Positions 8,891 to 19,303 of a stretch of DNA of 64,000 bases are shown piece after piece. How positions within the stretch are numbered: the first letter of the stretch is position 1; each line of letters starts with the position of its first letter. Made by a program: the position numbers and the translations under genes. This DNA is from Falsihalocynthiibacter arcticus (lineage in GTDB: Bacteria > Pseudomonadota > Alphaproteobacteria > Rhodobacterales > Rhodobacteraceae), in assembly GCF_000812665.2 (NCBI RefSeq), contig NZ_CP014327.1, positions 1,381,501-1,445,500 on the forward strand. The letters run 5' to 3'. The notes below the pieces were generated by a model, which saw only the letters and a list, made by a program, of their open reading frames with translations, had not been told where the DNA came from and made no database searches.

Positions 8891-9561
8891 ATGGAAGTTA
8901 CCCAATCTTCGCCTGCACTCCAAACATCCTCCAGCCAGATTGTATCTGAATCCCAAACGGACGCCGCTTCGCTCTCGTCGGATTTTGACACTTTTCTCAA
9001 GATGTTGACTGCACAAGTCACCAATCAAGATCCCTTGAATCCAACAGATTCTACAGACTTTGCCGCACAGCTGGCGACGTTTTCTAATGTAGAGCAATCA
9101 GTGAAAACGAATGAACTCCTAGAAAACTTGGTCGCTCAATTTGGCGGTTCTGGGATGGCTGAAATGGCAAGTTGGGTAGGTATGGAGGCGCGGATCGAGG
9201 CCCCGGCGCATTTTTCAGGGAGCCCAGTTACAATTTCACCAAATCCGATTGTAGGAGCTGATCAGAATTTTCTTGTCGTGCGGGATTCCGACGGAACAGT
9301 CGTTCAGCGAAACGAGATTCCAGTGAGTGCAGGAGCGTTAGAATGGGCTGGCGTAGACGACAGCGGAGCGCCCTTTGAGAACGGTCTGTATACGTTTGCA
9401 TTGGACAGTTTCAAAAACGGAGAACAAATGGGCGAGATTCCCGTTGAAGTTTATAGCCGTGTAACGGAAGCTCGGGGCGAAGGAGGGATAACAGTTCTTG
9501 TTCTGGAAGGGGGGCAATGGCTAACTCCGCAGATGTCACTGGCCTGCGCGAAGCTTCTTGA
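8891..9561 (+). pseudogene. flgD: Flagellar hook capping protein FlgD (frameshift near 3' end)
   Basis: FlgD caps the growing hook and allows FlgE polymerisation. The frame starts MEVTQSSPALQ and holds the FlgD core FDTFLKMLTAQVTNQDPLNP and TDFAAQLATFSNVEQSVKTN. A beta-rich domain follows (LEWAGVDDSGAPFENGLYTF). After VLVLEGG a run of six G (9509-9514) shifts the frame, and the literal translation continues as unrelated sequence to about 9946. One more G would give GGAMANSADVTGLREAS and stop at 9561, a normal length of 223 residues. If the shift is real, the protein would carry a long foreign tail, but most of the functional domain would be intact. Confidence 0.88.
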
Positions 9562-9641
9562 TGTATTCTGTTTCATAGTTCACTTGCCTTGGAATCTACG
9601 CATCCCTAAATTGCATGAAACCAAGGATCGGCCTAAGTGGA

Positions 9642-10517
9642 ATGTCTCTAACCTCTATGCAAACTCAACTCGCACGCGAGCTTTCGCAGAATTGTTTAGT
9701 GCCAAGCCAAGCAGCGTGGCAACAGTTGAGCGGTGGGCGCACCAATACCTGTTGGCGCATAAAAAATCAGGAAATCGATGTTGTTTGCAAATTGTTTCAA
9801 AAAGGGCAAAACAACCCTCTTTTTCCAAACAGTCCAAGCGACGAGTTCTCGGTACTCAAGTTACTCGAAAGAGCAAATCTTTCTCCCGATCCAGTTGCAT
9901 ACCAAGAAACGACTTTTGGTACTTGCGTGCTTTATTGCTTTCTTGATGGCGACGCCATTTCTGGCGTCGATGCGGGCGAAGTTGGCAAAACTCTTGCCCA
10001 ACTGCACAACACGCCAATTCCGGTAAGAACCCATCTGCGAAAGCTTTCGCTTTCACCAAATGGAGTATCGCTTCACGGGGTAAAAATTTTGGATGTCTGC
10101 TCCTTTCGAACTGCACAGACACACCAAAAACTAATGCCGGTTCTTCCGAACTTGCCGGCGGCTACTCCGGTCTTGTTGCACGGGGATTTGGTGCCCGCAA
10201 ATATCATTCGAACCAAGATAAGCGTGCGGTTTATTGATTGGCAGTGCCCCGCGCTTGGCGACCCCTGTGAGGATATTGCAACTTATTTGTCACCGGCGAT
10301 GCAGTACCTGTATGCCGACGAACCGCTTGACGAGCATCAAGAAGCAGAATTCCTGCGCTCGTATGGGAACAAAGAAGTAATCGAACGTTATCATATCCTA
10401 AAACCGCTATACCACTGGCGCATGGCAGCATACTGCCTGTGGAAGGCAGAGGACGGTGTCGAAGATTATGCGCAGGGCTACGCGCTGGAAATGATGGCCC
10501 TTAATCGTCTCGTGTAA
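9642..10517 (+). CDS. Phosphotransferase (choline/aminoglycoside kinase-like)
   Basis: This is a protein-kinase-fold small-molecule phosphotransferase of the APH/choline kinase superfamily. Near residue 180 is the Brenner-type catalytic motif HGDLVPANII. The metal-binding IDWQCPALGDPCEDIATYL lies about 25 residues on. Close similarity to choline/ethanolamine kinase-like proteins is suggested by the W-x-C-P-x-x-G-D-P pattern; the substrate is not certain. About 291 residues from the ATG at 9642; an ATG at 9657 is also possible. It lies just downstream of flgD and converges with ubiB, whose end is one base away. Confidence 0.8.
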   Translation: MSLTSMQTQLARELSQNCLVPSQAAWQQLSGGRTNTCWRIKNQEIDVVCKLFQKGQNNPLFPNSPSDEFSVLKLLERANLSPDPVAYQETTFGTCVLYCFLDGDAISGVDAGEVGKTLAQLHNTPIPVRTHLRKLSLSPNGVSLHGVKILDVCSFRTAQTHQKLMPVLPNLPAATPVLLHGDLVPANIIRTKISVRFIDWQCPALGDPCEDIATYLSPAMQYLYADEPLDEHQEAEFLRSYGNKEVIERYHILKPLYHWRMAAYCLWKAEDGVEDYAQGYALEMMALNRLV

Positions 10518-10518
10518 A

Positions 10519-12050
10519 CTAAGAAACGTGCAGCCAGATCCAATGGCCGACGGTAACAACGCCCATCCCCGCGAGGAACACTAGCGCGTACACGCCCAAG
10601 CTTTTCTTCGGCGCGGTATCTGCCATAGTCGTGCGCGCAATTAGGGCTTGCTCGGCCATTCCGGGTAAAAGCGGGCCGAACCGGCTTAAAATCCGAAGAG
10701 TCTTGACCAAGTCTGACACCACTGCTTTGGGCCCAATGCTTTCTTTGATGTACCCTTCGACGATTGGCTGTGCCACGTGCCAAATGTTGATTTGTGGATC
10801 AAGCGACCTTGCCACGCCTTCGACGACAACCATCGTGCGCTGGAGGAGGATCAACTCGGTGCGTGTTTCCATCCCAAATCGCTCGGTGACTTCAAAGAGG
10901 TAGTGCAGGAGGCGGCCCATGGAAATTCCACTCGCTTCCATTCCGAAAATGGGCTCACCAACGGCGCGCAGTGCATTTGCGAATTCTTCTACATCACGGT
11001 CGGCGGGCACATACCCTGCTTCAAAATGGACCTGCGCGACGCGTTTGTAATCTCGGGTGATGAAGCCATAAAGGATTTCGGCATAGACGCGGCGTGTGTA
11101 CTCGTCGATTCTCCCCATGATCCCAAAGTCATAGGCGATGATGTCGCCGTTCTCGGCAACCTTCATATTGCCCTGGTGCATGTCGGCGTGGAAGTACCCG
11201 TCGCGCAAGGCGTGGCTCAAAAAGAGTTGCAGCACGCGCGCACCGAGGGCTACGCGATCATGCCCCGCCGCATCTAAGGCTGCATTGTCGCCAATCGGCG
11301 TACCTTCTGCCCAACCAAGAACCATGACGCGGCGACCCGAGAGTTCCCAATTGGCGGCGGGAACTTGAAATGCTGAATCGTCTTTTGTGTTTGCGCCAAA
11401 CTCCGATGCCGCAGCGCTTTCAAGCCGCAAGTCAAGTTCGCCGGTGACGCCTTTATCAAAGTGTCGGATCACTTCTGTTGGTCGCAACCTTCGAGACGCG
11501 GGCGATAGAAATTCAAAGACGCTGGCCGCAAAGTAAAAGGCATCAATGTCCTTTCGGAATGCCTTTTCAATACCGGGGCGTAGAACTTTCACCGCAACTT
11601 CTTGACCCGTTTTAGCCAACCGCGCACGGTGCACCTGTGCGATACTCGCGGCGGCCACAGCATCGCCAAATTCACTGAACAGTACATCACTTGAATAGGT
11701 CAATTCTTCGGCGACCGATGCTTTTGCGATTTCAGTCGGGAAGGGGGGAAGCTTGTCTTGTAAGACCCGAAGTTGCCGCGCTAAATCTTCTCCAGCAATA
11801 TCGGGGCGCGTGGACAGAACTTGGCCAAATTTAATATACGCAGGCCCCAAGGCGTTAAGGGCGCGGGTCACAGGTGTTAATGCTGGGTCGCCTTTGACTC
11901 CAAGCCACTTAAATGGCCACGCCAATGATCGTAACGCCACACGAACAAGGGGGGCGCATCAATGGCTTCGAGAATCGGTGCCATTGCGCCATTGCGTTCA
12001 AACGTTGCACCCGTGCGAATGAGGCGCCAAATATTATGTGGGCCGCGCAT
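10519..12050 (-). pseudogene. ubiB: Ubiquinone biosynthesis kinase-like protein UbiB (frameshift near 5' end)
   Basis: UbiB is an atypical ABC1/ADCK ATPase needed for aerobic ubiquinone synthesis. The frame carries the KxGQ motif (AYIKFGQVLSTRPD), the Ala-rich loop AAASIAQVHRA, catalytic FHADMHQGNM and YDFGIMGR, plus C-terminal hydrophobic segments. The native start is the ATG at 12050 ([14 protein letters not shown], then [17 protein letters not shown]), abutting the ubiE stop. A six-base C run (G 11949-11954 on the plus strand) breaks the frame after APP. One extra base gives [14 protein letters not shown] and a normal protein of about 510 residues. An internal GTG at 11940 would otherwise give a 473-residue truncated form. 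Because UbiB is normally needed for respiration, a sequence error is the likeliest explanation. Confidence 0.88.
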
Positions 12051-12803
12051 CTAGATTTTCCATCCCGAATGAAGCGCCGCGATTCCCATGGAGAGGTTGC
12101 GGTACTTTACGTTCTCAAACCCTGCATTTCGGATCATCGACGCAAAGGTTTCCTGATCCGGAAAGTTCCGAATGGACTCCACAAGATATTGATAACTCTC
12201 GGAATCATTGGCAATGAGCTTACCCATTTTCGGGATCACATTGAACGAGTACAGATCATAAGCTTTCTGCATCAACTCATTGGGAAGCTGCGAGAATTCA
12301 AGCACCATAATCCGGCCACCTGGGCGCAAAACACGGTAGGCTTCCGCCAATGCATCGGGAATGCGCGTGACGTTCCGGATACCAAAACTGATGGTGTAGA
12401 CGTCGAACGTGTTGCTCGGGAAGGGGAGGGCCATTGCGTCGCCGACCACCCAATCAAGCTCGTCGGCGCGCTCAATGGCTTCCTTGCGCTGCGCACCTGC
12501 AATCAGCATTCCTTCGGTCATATCACAGACAGTGGCGTGGCCATAACCAGCTCGCTTGAGGAATTTAAACGAAACATCTCCCGTTCCGCCCGCCACATCG
12601 AGCAGCTTCTGGCCTGCGCGCGGTGCAAGCCAATCCATCATCGCTTCTTTCCAGATGCGGTGGATGCCCATCGACATCGCGTCATTCATGACGTCATATT
12701 TACTCGCAACATTCGTGAAAACGCCGTGGACCATGCCCGCCTTTGCGTCTTCATCTACGGTTTGGAAACCGAAATGCGTGGTTTTCTGGGAATTATCGGT
12801 CAT
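12051..12803 (-). CDS. ubiE: Demethylmenaquinone/2-polyprenyl-benzoquinol methyltransferase UbiE
   Basis: A SAM-dependent C-methyltransferase of ubiquinone (and menaquinone) synthesis, 250 residues. The family N terminus [20 protein letters not shown] is followed by [21 protein letters not shown] motif I is [12 protein letters not shown] near residue 68, and the UbiE signature [20 protein letters not shown] is present. It is the first gene of a ubiE-ubiB pair with no spacing and is divergent from mutM. This arrangement is common near dnaA in Rhodobacterales. Confidence 0.96.
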   Translation of the reverse strand: MTDNSQKTTHFGFQTVDEDAKAGMVHGVFTNVASKYDVMNDAMSMGIHRIWKEAMMDWLAPRAGQKLLDVAGGTGDVSFKFLKRAGYGHATVCDMTEGMLIAGAQRKEAIERADELDWVVGDAMALPFPSNTFDVYTISFGIRNVTRIPDALAEAYRVLRPGGRIMVLEFSQLPNELMQKAYDLYSFNVIPKMGKLIANDSESYQYLVESIRNFPDQETFASMIRNAGFENVKYRNLSMGIAALHSGWKI

Positions 12804-12890
12804 TTTGCCTTGCCCATTCTAATTCATCTCGACTCTTATATAGTGCTCACATGTGGTTACAACGTTCGCAATACTAAAGGAAAGCTGCCG

Positions 12891-13742
12891 ATGCCCGAAT
12901 TACCCGAAGTCGAGACGGTTCGTCGCGGTTTGGCACCTGTTATGGAAGGTAAAACAATTCTTAATGCGGATGTGCGCCGTCCAGACTTGCGGTGGCCGTT
13001 CCCTCCTAATATGGCGGAGCGGCTCACGGGCGCGCGGGTGCTGAGCCTACGACGGCGATCCAAATATATCTTGGCCGATCTGGACACGGGCGAGACGTTA
13101 CTCATTCATTTGGGAATGTCGGGCCGCATGCTCATCTCTGGGAAACCACAGGGAAATTTGCACTATGAACTTCCTACGCCGCTCAAGCACGACCACGTAA
13201 TTTTGGATCTGGAGGGTGGTATTCGCGTGGCATTTAATGATGCGCGACGGTTTGGTGCTATGGATTTGGCGCCGACAGATACAATCGATGCACACAAGCT
13301 TTTGGCCAAACTGGGGCCAGAACCGCTAGGGAATGATTTCAACGGTATCTATTTGCAGGAGCGCTTGGGGAATAAGAAATCACCAATTAAATCCGCGCTG
13401 CTAGATCAGGGAATCATCGCAGGGTTAGGCAACATTTATGTCTGTGAAGTGCTTTTCCGGACACAGATATCGCCAAAAACACCAGCAAACACCCTCTCTA
13501 AGGCCTCTGTAAATGGATTGGTTCCAGCCATAAGAGACGTCCTAAACGAAGCCATCGAATCAGGAGGCTCAACCCTGAAGGATCATCGGCAAGCAGATGG
13601 TGAATTGGGTTATTTTCAACACAATTTTAAGGTTTACGGCCGAGAAGGAGAACCGTGTTTGCGCGAAGGCTGTGGAGGGACGATTGGGAGGATTGCACAG
13701 TCGGGTCGCTCAAGCTTCTATTGTTCGCAATGCCAAAGATGA
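12891..13742 (+). CDS. mutM: Formamidopyrimidine-DNA glycosylase
   Basis: A bifunctional DNA glycosylase/AP lyase that removes 8-oxoguanine and formamidopyrimidines. The N-terminal Pro nucleophile and catalytic Glu are present in [14 protein letters not shown]. The helix-two-turn-helix and the C-terminal zinc finger follow (Cys pairs in CLREGCGG and FYCSQCQR, with the preceding [11 protein letters not shown]). Length is 283 residues, normal for the family. An open frame extends far upstream, but the ATG at 12891 gives exactly the essential N terminus and has AAAGGAAAG upstream. Confidence 0.97.
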   Translation: MPELPEVETVRRGLAPVMEGKTILNADVRRPDLRWPFPPNMAERLTGARVLSLRRRSKYILADLDTGETLLIHLGMSGRMLISGKPQGNLHYELPTPLKHDHVILDLEGGIRVAFNDARRFGAMDLAPTDTIDAHKLLAKLGPEPLGNDFNGIYLQERLGNKKSPIKSALLDQGIIAGLGNIYVCEVLFRTQISPKTPANTLSKASVNGLVPAIRDVLNEAIESGGSTLKDHRQADGELGYFQHNFKVYGREGEPCLREGCGGTIGRIAQSGRSSFYCSQCQR

Positions 13743-13804
13743 CTTGATCGGAACTGTAAGACTGGTAAGTCAGGGCTTAACAGAAATTATACGGTAGGCC
13801 TATC

Positions 13805-14581
13805 ATGGCGTATGAGACACTCATTGTCGAAGTTGAAAATCACGTAGCCCTCATCAAGCTTAATCGGCCAGAGGCGCTAAATGCCCTCAATTCGGTATTG
13901 CTGAGTGAGCTCGCGCAGGCCCTGAAAATTGCCGAAAAGAACGACAAAGTGCGCTGCATTGTTCTGACTGGGTCTGAGAAGGCTTTTGCCGCAGGCGCTG
14001 ATATCAAAGAAATGGCTGACAAAACCTTTGTGGAGATGTTCAGTTCAGACTTCTTTGGTGCGGAATGCAAAAGCCTTTTAGCCAATCGCAAGCCGGTTAT
14101 TGCCGCCGTTGCGGGCTATGCGCTGGGCGGTGGATGCGAGCTTGCCATGATGTGTGATTTCATCATTGCGGCAGATACTGCTAAATTTGGCCAGCCAGAG
14201 ATTAACCTCGGTGTTATCGCTGGAATGGGTGGAAGCCAGCGCCTGACACGATTCGTTGGGAAATCAAAATCGATGGATATGCACCTCACGGGGCGTTTCA
14301 TGGACGCGGAAGAAGCAGAAAGGTCGGGATTGGTTAGCCGATTAGTTCCTGCCAAAAAATTAATGGAAGAGGCGATGTCTGCCGCTCAAAAGATTGCAGA
14401 AAAATCCTTACTGGCGACGAAGGCCGCTAAGGAAGCTGTTGATCGCTCTTATGAAACAACACTTTCGGAAGGGTTGCTCTTTGAGCGTCGCCTGTTCCAC
14501 TCGTTGTTTGCAACAGAAGATCAAAAAGAAGGTATGGCTGCATTTCAAGAAAAACGAGAAGCGCAGTTTCGCGATAAATGA
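13805..14581 (+). CDS. Enoyl-CoA hydratase
   Basis: A crotonase-superfamily enzyme of 258 residues that hydrates 2-enoyl-CoA during fatty acid beta-oxidation. It shows the oxyanion-hole motifs [12 protein letters not shown] (about residue 65) and [14 protein letters not shown] (about residue 105). A catalytic Glu is in [14 protein letters not shown]. The C terminus FSTEDQ-like segment ([18 protein letters not shown]) is typical of short-chain enoyl-CoA hydratases. It lies between mutM and rpsT, an order common in the group, and is probably transcribed with mutM. Confidence 0.92.
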   Translation: MAYETLIVEVENHVALIKLNRPEALNALNSVLLSELAQALKIAEKNDKVRCIVLTGSEKAFAAGADIKEMADKTFVEMFSSDFFGAECKSLLANRKPVIAAVAGYALGGGCELAMMCDFIIAADTAKFGQPEINLGVIAGMGGSQRLTRFVGKSKSMDMHLTGRFMDAEEAERSGLVSRLVPAKKLMEEAMSAAQKIAEKSLLATKAAKEAVDRSYETTLSEGLLFERRLFHSLFATEDQKEGMAAFQEKREAQFRDK

Positions 14582-14675
14582 CAAAATCGTCGCACACCCC
14601 GTTGACTTACGGCTGAGTCGGGTCTAGAAGCCCAACTTCAGATTTATGCGACCCCAAAAAGTGGGAATTCGAGAT

Positions 14676-14939
14676 ATGGCTAATACGCCCCAAGCAAAAA
14701 AACGCGCTCGTCAAAACGAACGTCGTTTCCAAGTAAACAAAGCACGCCGTTCACGCGTTCGCACTTTCCTCCGCAAGGTTGAAGAGGCGATCGAGTCCGG
14801 CAACAAGGACGATGCATTTGCAGCATTGCGTGCCGCTCAACCTGAGTTGATGCGCGGTGTAACAAAAGGTATTTTTCACAAGAATACTGTTGCACGCAAA
14901 ATGTCGCGTCTCTCTTCACGTGTTAAGGCAATCGCCTAA
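14676..14939 (+). CDS. rpsT: 30S ribosomal protein S20
   Basis: A small basic 16S rRNA-binding protein of 87 residues. It starts [17 protein letters not shown] and contains [18 protein letters not shown] and [20 protein letters not shown], as usual for bS20. An ATG 30 bases upstream is in frame, but the family start is at 14676. A strong intrinsic terminator follows within 30 bases, so rpsT ends its own transcript and dnaA is transcribed separately. Confidence 0.97.
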   Translation: MANTPQAKKRARQNERRFQVNKARRSRVRTFLRKVEEAIESGNKDDAFAALRAAQPELMRGVTKGIFHKNTVARKMSRLSSRVKAIA

Positions 14940-14964
14940 GACGTTAAGACTTAATTAGTTTTAA

Positions 14965-14995
14965 AAGAGCGTCCTTTCGAGGGCGCTCTTTTTTT
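14965..14995 (+). terminator. Intrinsic terminator of rpsT
   Basis: Ten paired bases (14965-14974 with 14981-14990, one G-T wobble) enclose a TTTCGA loop and are followed by a run of T. This is a textbook Rho-independent terminator 26 bases after the rpsT stop. Confidence 0.92.
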
Positions 14996-15556
14996 GTGCG
15001 CGTGCGGCAAAATTGCTGCAGCGCAGGTAGGTTTTAAAGGGCAATTAGATTCGTTTTGAGAAAGTTCGAGTCAAGGTCGAAGATAAGTTGCGAAGCAACG
15101 CGACCAGTTGCTACTTAGGTCATGCGATTCACATCTTCGCTGGAGACACGACGAATTTTGAGCCATCTCTAATCCATTAGAGGCGGCAACTGTATCTGAG
15201 TTTTGGGCTTCCCACATCTCTGATGCGGAAGTGGTAATTTTGAATTGGATCAGTTCTTGCCTGGTTTCTTGAAGTTATTACTGTTTTTAACCTGATTTCT
15301 ATTCTTGGATCAGGGCTTAAAGTTAAATCGGTCTCCATCTCCTCACGACGTGAGGTTTGAATGAGCTTGAGAAAGGGACTTCTCGTGCTCCTATCAATCT
15401 CGAAAGGCAGTACCCGCAAGGCACTGTCTTAGGGCGGTTTTTGCGTTTTCTGCAAACGTGATCATCAAGGGATGTGAAGGACAACTTGGGGGTCTACCCA
15501 CACGAAATCAGAAGGTCATTGGCCTAAAAAGATAACTGGCGAAGCGGGTAAAAAAG
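14996..15556. other. rpsT-dnaA intergenic region, possible origin region
   Basis: These 560 bases precede dnaA and contain no gene that I can support. I looked for DnaA boxes (TTATCCACA and close variants) and found only one weak candidate, CTACCCACA near 15493, which is a 7/9 match. There is no AT-rich repeat cluster. Two short similar segments (TTGGATCAG near 15252 and 15305) occur. The region probably holds the dnaA promoter and may flank oriC, but the sequence does not show a convincing origin. Confidence 0.4.
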
Positions 15557-16918
15557 ATGACGAATGAGACTTGGGGAACCGTACGGAATGAGCTGCAAAA
15601 AACCGTTGGGCAAAGCAATTTTACAAACTGGATTGAACCTCTAGAGTTTTCGAGCTTGAAAGACGGAATTGCAGTGTTTGCAGTTCCGACGAGCTTTATG
15701 GGCAATTGGGTCTCTCGAAATTTCGGCGATCAAATCAAACATCTTCTGAACGAAGCAGGGGCCGCTGTTAGCCGCTTGGAGTTCGCTGTCGCGAGCAAGT
15801 CAGTGGCGCGTCCTGCGTCAAAGGCACAGAAAGCCGCACAACACGCCCCAGCCGTCGAGCCTACAGCGGATATTTCCGTTCCCGGAGCTCCTCTGGATTC
15901 GCGTTTCACATTCGAAAGCTTTGTCGTTGGTAAGCCGAACGAACTCGCTCACGCTGCTGCAAAACGTGTTGCTGAGGGCGGGCCGGTGTCCTTCAACCCT
16001 CTTTTCCTTTACGGCGGCGTCGGGTTGGGTAAAACTCATCTGATGCATGCCATTGCGCATGAACTTCGGCGCGACCGCCCTGAGTTGAATGTTGTCTACC
16101 TTTCCGCAGAGCAATTCATGTACCGCTTCGTTCAGGCCTTGCGTGAACGTAAAATGATGGACTTCAAAGAGCTTTTCCGCAGTGTCGATGTCCTCATGGT
16201 TGACGACGTTCAATTCATCGCTGGCAAAGACAGCACGCAGGAAGAGTTTTTCCACACGTTCAATGCGCTGGTTGATCAAAACAAACAGATCATTATTTCT
16301 GCTGACCGCGCCCCAGGCGAAATCAAAGACCTCGAAGATCGCATCAAATCGCGTCTTCAGTGTGGCTTGGTCGTGGATTTACACCCAACCGATTATGAGC
16401 TGCGTCTCGGAATTCTTCAGCAAAAAGTCGAGCATTATCGTAAGCAGTACTCTGGCTTGGTTCTAACCGACGGGGTCTTGGAGTTTCTCGCTCACCGAAT
16501 CTCGACCAATGTTCGGGTACTTGAAGGGGCTCTCACGCGGCTTTTCGCGTTTGCTTCTCTCGTTGGTCGCGAAATCACGCTGGAACTTGCGCAAGATTGC
16601 CTCGCAGATATTCTGCGCGCGAGTGATCGCAAGATTACCATTGAAGAAATTCAGCGTCGCGTCAGCGAGCATTACAATATCCGTCTTTCCGAAATGATCG
16701 GCCCGCGCCGCGTACGGATTATCGCACGGCCACGCCAAGTTGCGATGTTCCTAGCAAAACAACTCACCAGCCGCAGCCTTCCTGAGATTGGCCGCCGCTT
16801 TGGGGGACGCGACCATACGACGGTTATGCATGGCGTAAAACGGATCGAAGAGCTAAAACAGCTCGACAGTCAGATGGCCGAAGACCTAGAACTGTTGCGC
16901 CGTAGCCTTGAGGCTTGA
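15557..16918 (+). CDS. dnaA: Chromosomal replication initiator DnaA
   Basis: DnaA is the AAA+ initiator that binds oriC and opens the duplex. The 453-residue protein has domain I at the N terminus (NFTNWIEPLEF), a variable linker, then the AAA+ core. Walker A is GGVGLGKT (153-160), Walker B is VLMVDDVQF, and sensor motifs follow. Domain IV carries the DnaA signature GGRDHTTVMHGVKRIEEL for box recognition. The ATG at 15557 has an AAAAAAG stretch just upstream and is the first in frame. It is followed by dnaN, recF and gyrB, a conserved order. Confidence 0.98.
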   Translation: MTNETWGTVRNELQKTVGQSNFTNWIEPLEFSSLKDGIAVFAVPTSFMGNWVSRNFGDQIKHLLNEAGAAVSRLEFAVASKSVARPASKAQKAAQHAPAVEPTADISVPGAPLDSRFTFESFVVGKPNELAHAAAKRVAEGGPVSFNPLFLYGGVGLGKTHLMHAIAHELRRDRPELNVVYLSAEQFMYRFVQALRERKMMDFKELFRSVDVLMVDDVQFIAGKDSTQEEFFHTFNALVDQNKQIIISADRAPGEIKDLEDRIKSRLQCGLVVDLHPTDYELRLGILQQKVEHYRKQYSGLVLTDGVLEFLAHRISTNVRVLEGALTRLFAFASLVGREITLELAQDCLADILRASDRKITIEEIQRRVSEHYNIRLSEMIGPRRVRIIARPRQVAMFLAKQLTSRSLPEIGRRFGGRDHTTVMHGVKRIEELKQLDSQMAEDLELLRRSLEA

Positions 16919-17044
16919 AAACTAACGCAACAAGCGTCTCAGGCCTTGACGGCCCCCCGATATAATCGGACATTCTGACGAACAGTTAACAACGGGCGGA
17001 AGCGTCGGCTTCGTCGCCCCTGCACCTGTCAATAGGAGCATTGA

Positions 17045-18163
17045 ATGAAATTCAGTATCGAACGCGCGGCCCTGCTAAAGGCCATTTCCCAAGCTCAGTC
17101 CGTGGTTGAGCGCCGCAATACGATCCCAATTTTGGCGAACGTATTGATTGAAGCCGAAGGGGGAAATGTTTCATTTCGTGCCACTGACTTGGATATCGAA
17201 GTTGTCGACAAGACCATTGCTCAAGTGGAGCGGGCTGGAGCCACAACGGTTTCGGCTGTTTTGCTTCATGAAATTGTCCGCAAATTGCCGGATGGAGCAT
17301 TGATCAAACTCACCGACGATGGTGCTGCTGGCCGCCTCACCGTGGAGGCGGGGCGTTCCAACTTCTCGCTCGCGACACTGCCGCGCGAGGATTTCCCTGT
17401 GATGGCCTCATCGGAATACACATCAAACTTTACCGCAAAGGCGAGCGTTCTGCGCCGTCTTTTTGACAAATCAAAATTCGCAATTTCGACCGAAGAGACA
17501 CGGTATTATCTCAACGGCGTCTACATGCATATTTCGGAGTCCGAAGGTGGAAAAGTTCTGCGCTGTGTGGCCACAGACGGTCACCGTTTGGCGCGGATCG
17601 ATGCTGAAATGCCTGAAGGTGCTGCGGATATGCCCGGCGTTATTGTTCCACGTAAAACAGTCAATGAAATGCGCAAGCTCCTTGACGTTGACGATGCTGA
17701 AATTGCGGTTTCTGTGAGCGAAACCAAAATTCGTTTTGCCACGCCCGAAATCACGTTGACATCAAAAGTCATCGACGGAACTTTCCCCGATTACACACGC
17801 GTCATTCCAACAGGAAACACCCGCAAACTCGAAGTGGACGCGGCTGAATTCGCGAAAGCTGTTGATCGCGTGGCGACTGTGAGTTCTGAGCGTAGTCGTG
17901 CTGTGAAACTCTCGCTCGATGAAGATCGTTTGATCCTTTCCGTTAACGCACCAGATAGTGGCGCCGCCGATGAGGAATTGGTCGTTGCTTATGGGGACGA
18001 GCGTTTGGAAATTGGTTTTAACGCGAAGTATCTGCTCGAAATTGCCAGCCAAGTGGATCGTGAAAACGCAGTGTTTATGTTCAACTCTTCGGCGGATCCG
18101 ACCTTGATGCGCGAAGGTAATGACACGTCCGCGATTTACGTCGTTATGCCGATGCGGGTCTAA
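17045..18163 (+). CDS. dnaN: DNA polymerase III sliding clamp beta subunit
   Basis: The dimeric ring clamp that tethers polymerase III to DNA. It has 372 residues with three repeated clamp domains, beginning MKFSIERAALLKAISQAQ and containing the usual RNTIPILANVLIEA. The C terminus MPMRV is the conserved clamp end. AGGAG at about 17035 is a good ribosome binding site before the ATG at 17045. It lies 126 bases after dnaA and just before recF. Confidence 0.98.
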   Translation: MKFSIERAALLKAISQAQSVVERRNTIPILANVLIEAEGGNVSFRATDLDIEVVDKTIAQVERAGATTVSAVLLHEIVRKLPDGALIKLTDDGAAGRLTVEAGRSNFSLATLPREDFPVMASSEYTSNFTAKASVLRRLFDKSKFAISTEETRYYLNGVYMHISESEGGKVLRCVATDGHRLARIDAEMPEGAADMPGVIVPRKTVNEMRKLLDVDDAEIAVSVSETKIRFATPEITLTSKVIDGTFPDYTRVIPTGNTRKLEVDAAEFAKAVDRVATVSSERSRAVKLSLDEDRLILSVNAPDSGAADEELVVAYGDERLEIGFNAKYLLEIASQVDRENAVFMFNSSADPTLMREGNDTSAIYVVMPMRV

Positions 18164-18190
18164 GGGCTTCGCAGCGGGCAGGTTCTCCCT

Positions 18191-19303
18191 GTGACAGGCT
18201 TGGCCCTCCGAGATATTAAACTCTCGCACTTCCGGTCCCACAAGGCGACTCATTTAGAATTATCTGGGCGCCCTGTGGCCATTCACGGCGCGAACGGCGC
18301 TGGAAAAACCAGTCTTCTGGAGGCGATTTCCCTTTTGTCTCCGGGACGCGGCCTTCGGCGCGCAACCACGCAAGAAATGACCCGCAAAACAGAAGCTATC
18401 GGGTGGAAAATTTCGGCCGTCATCGCGACGCCCAATGACCTGCACGAGGTGGAAACATGGTCTGAGGCGGGTGCTCCGCGCCAAGTACGGATAGACGGAA
18501 AAGCTGCGCCCCAAATTGCCCTCGGAAAAATTGCACGTGTGCTTTGGCTCGTCCCTGCGATGGATCGCCTGTGGATTGAGGGAGCTGAGGGGCGTAGACG
18601 CTTTCTTGATCGCATGACGCTAAGTTTCTTGCCAAGTCACGCGGAGTCCGTTTTGGCATACGAAAAATCCATGCGGGAGCGCAATCGGCTTCTCAAAGAT
18701 CAAATTCGAGACCCCGCTTGGTATGGCGCTCTGGAAAATCAGATGGCCATTTCTGGCGCACAGATATCGTCAAATCGCGCGACGGTTCTGGCGCATATTG
18801 AGGCCGCCCAACACGCCGCTCAAACCCATTTCCCCACAGCGGACTTAAAGCTAATTCAACCCGACGGATCCCCACTGGGGCCGCAATCTGAAGCCGCCCT
18901 GCGCGACGCATTTTCGCGGGCGCGGTCGCGCGACATCACGGCGGGCCGTACGCTGGTTGGGCCGCATCGCGCTGACCTTGCGGCGCATTATCGTGACAAA
19001 AATATTTCCGCACGCGATTGTTCCACGGGGGAGCAAAAGGCGCTGCTCATTTCCCTTGTTCTTGCAAACTGTCGCGCCCTCGCATCAGATTTTGGCGCTC
19101 CGCCGGTGCTCCTTCTCGATGAGGTCGCCGCGCATTTGGATGCGAACCGCCGCGCGGCCCTCTATGACGAAATCTGTACTGTCGGGGCACAAGCCTTCAT
19201 GACGGGCACCGGTCTCGAACTTTTCGCCGAAATTGAGTCCCGCTCAGATGTCTATGAAGTCCAAGATATTGACGGAACCTCCAAAGTAGTCGCTGCAACA
19301 TGA
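18191..19303 (+). CDS. recF: DNA replication and repair protein RecF
   Basis: An SMC-like ATPase that loads RecA at gaps through RecOR. It has 370 residues: Walker A HGANGAGKTSLLEAI near residue 38, the ABC-type signature region STGEQKALLISLVLA, and Walker B PVLLLDEVAAHLD. It starts at a GTG at 18191 (MTGLALRDIKLSHFRSH), where the family N terminus begins. The last bases overlap the lysE-type gene by four, so the two are coupled. Confidence 0.96.
   Translation: MTGLALRDIKLSHFRSHKATHLELSGRPVAIHGANGAGKTSLLEAISLLSPGRGLRRATTQEMTRKTEAIGWKISAVIATPNDLHEVETWSEAGAPRQVRIDGKAAPQIALGKIARVLWLVPAMDRLWIEGAEGRRRFLDRMTLSFLPSHAESVLAYEKSMRERNRLLKDQIRDPAWYGALENQMAISGAQISSNRATVLAHIEAAQHAAQTHFPTADLKLIQPDGSPLGPQSEAALRDAFSRARSRDITAGRTLVGPHRADLAAHYRDKNISARDCSTGEQKALLISLVLANCRALASDFGAPPVLLLDEVAAHLDANRRAALYDEICTVGAQAFMTGTGLELFAEIESRSDVYEVQDIDGTSKVVAAT

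Noticed and set aside
9562-9946. Long C-terminal extension of FlgD in the literal frame
   Set aside because: It runs through the phosphotransferase gene in the wrong frame and is produced by the G-run shift; not a real domain.
11913-12890. A long N-terminal extension of MutM
   Set aside because: It is the antisense of ubiE; MutM needs its Pro at position 2, which fixes the start at 12891.
16944-16964. A TTGACG and a TATAAT upstream of dnaN that look like a promoter
   Set aside because: The two hexamers are only about 9 bases apart, too close for a sigma-70 promoter.
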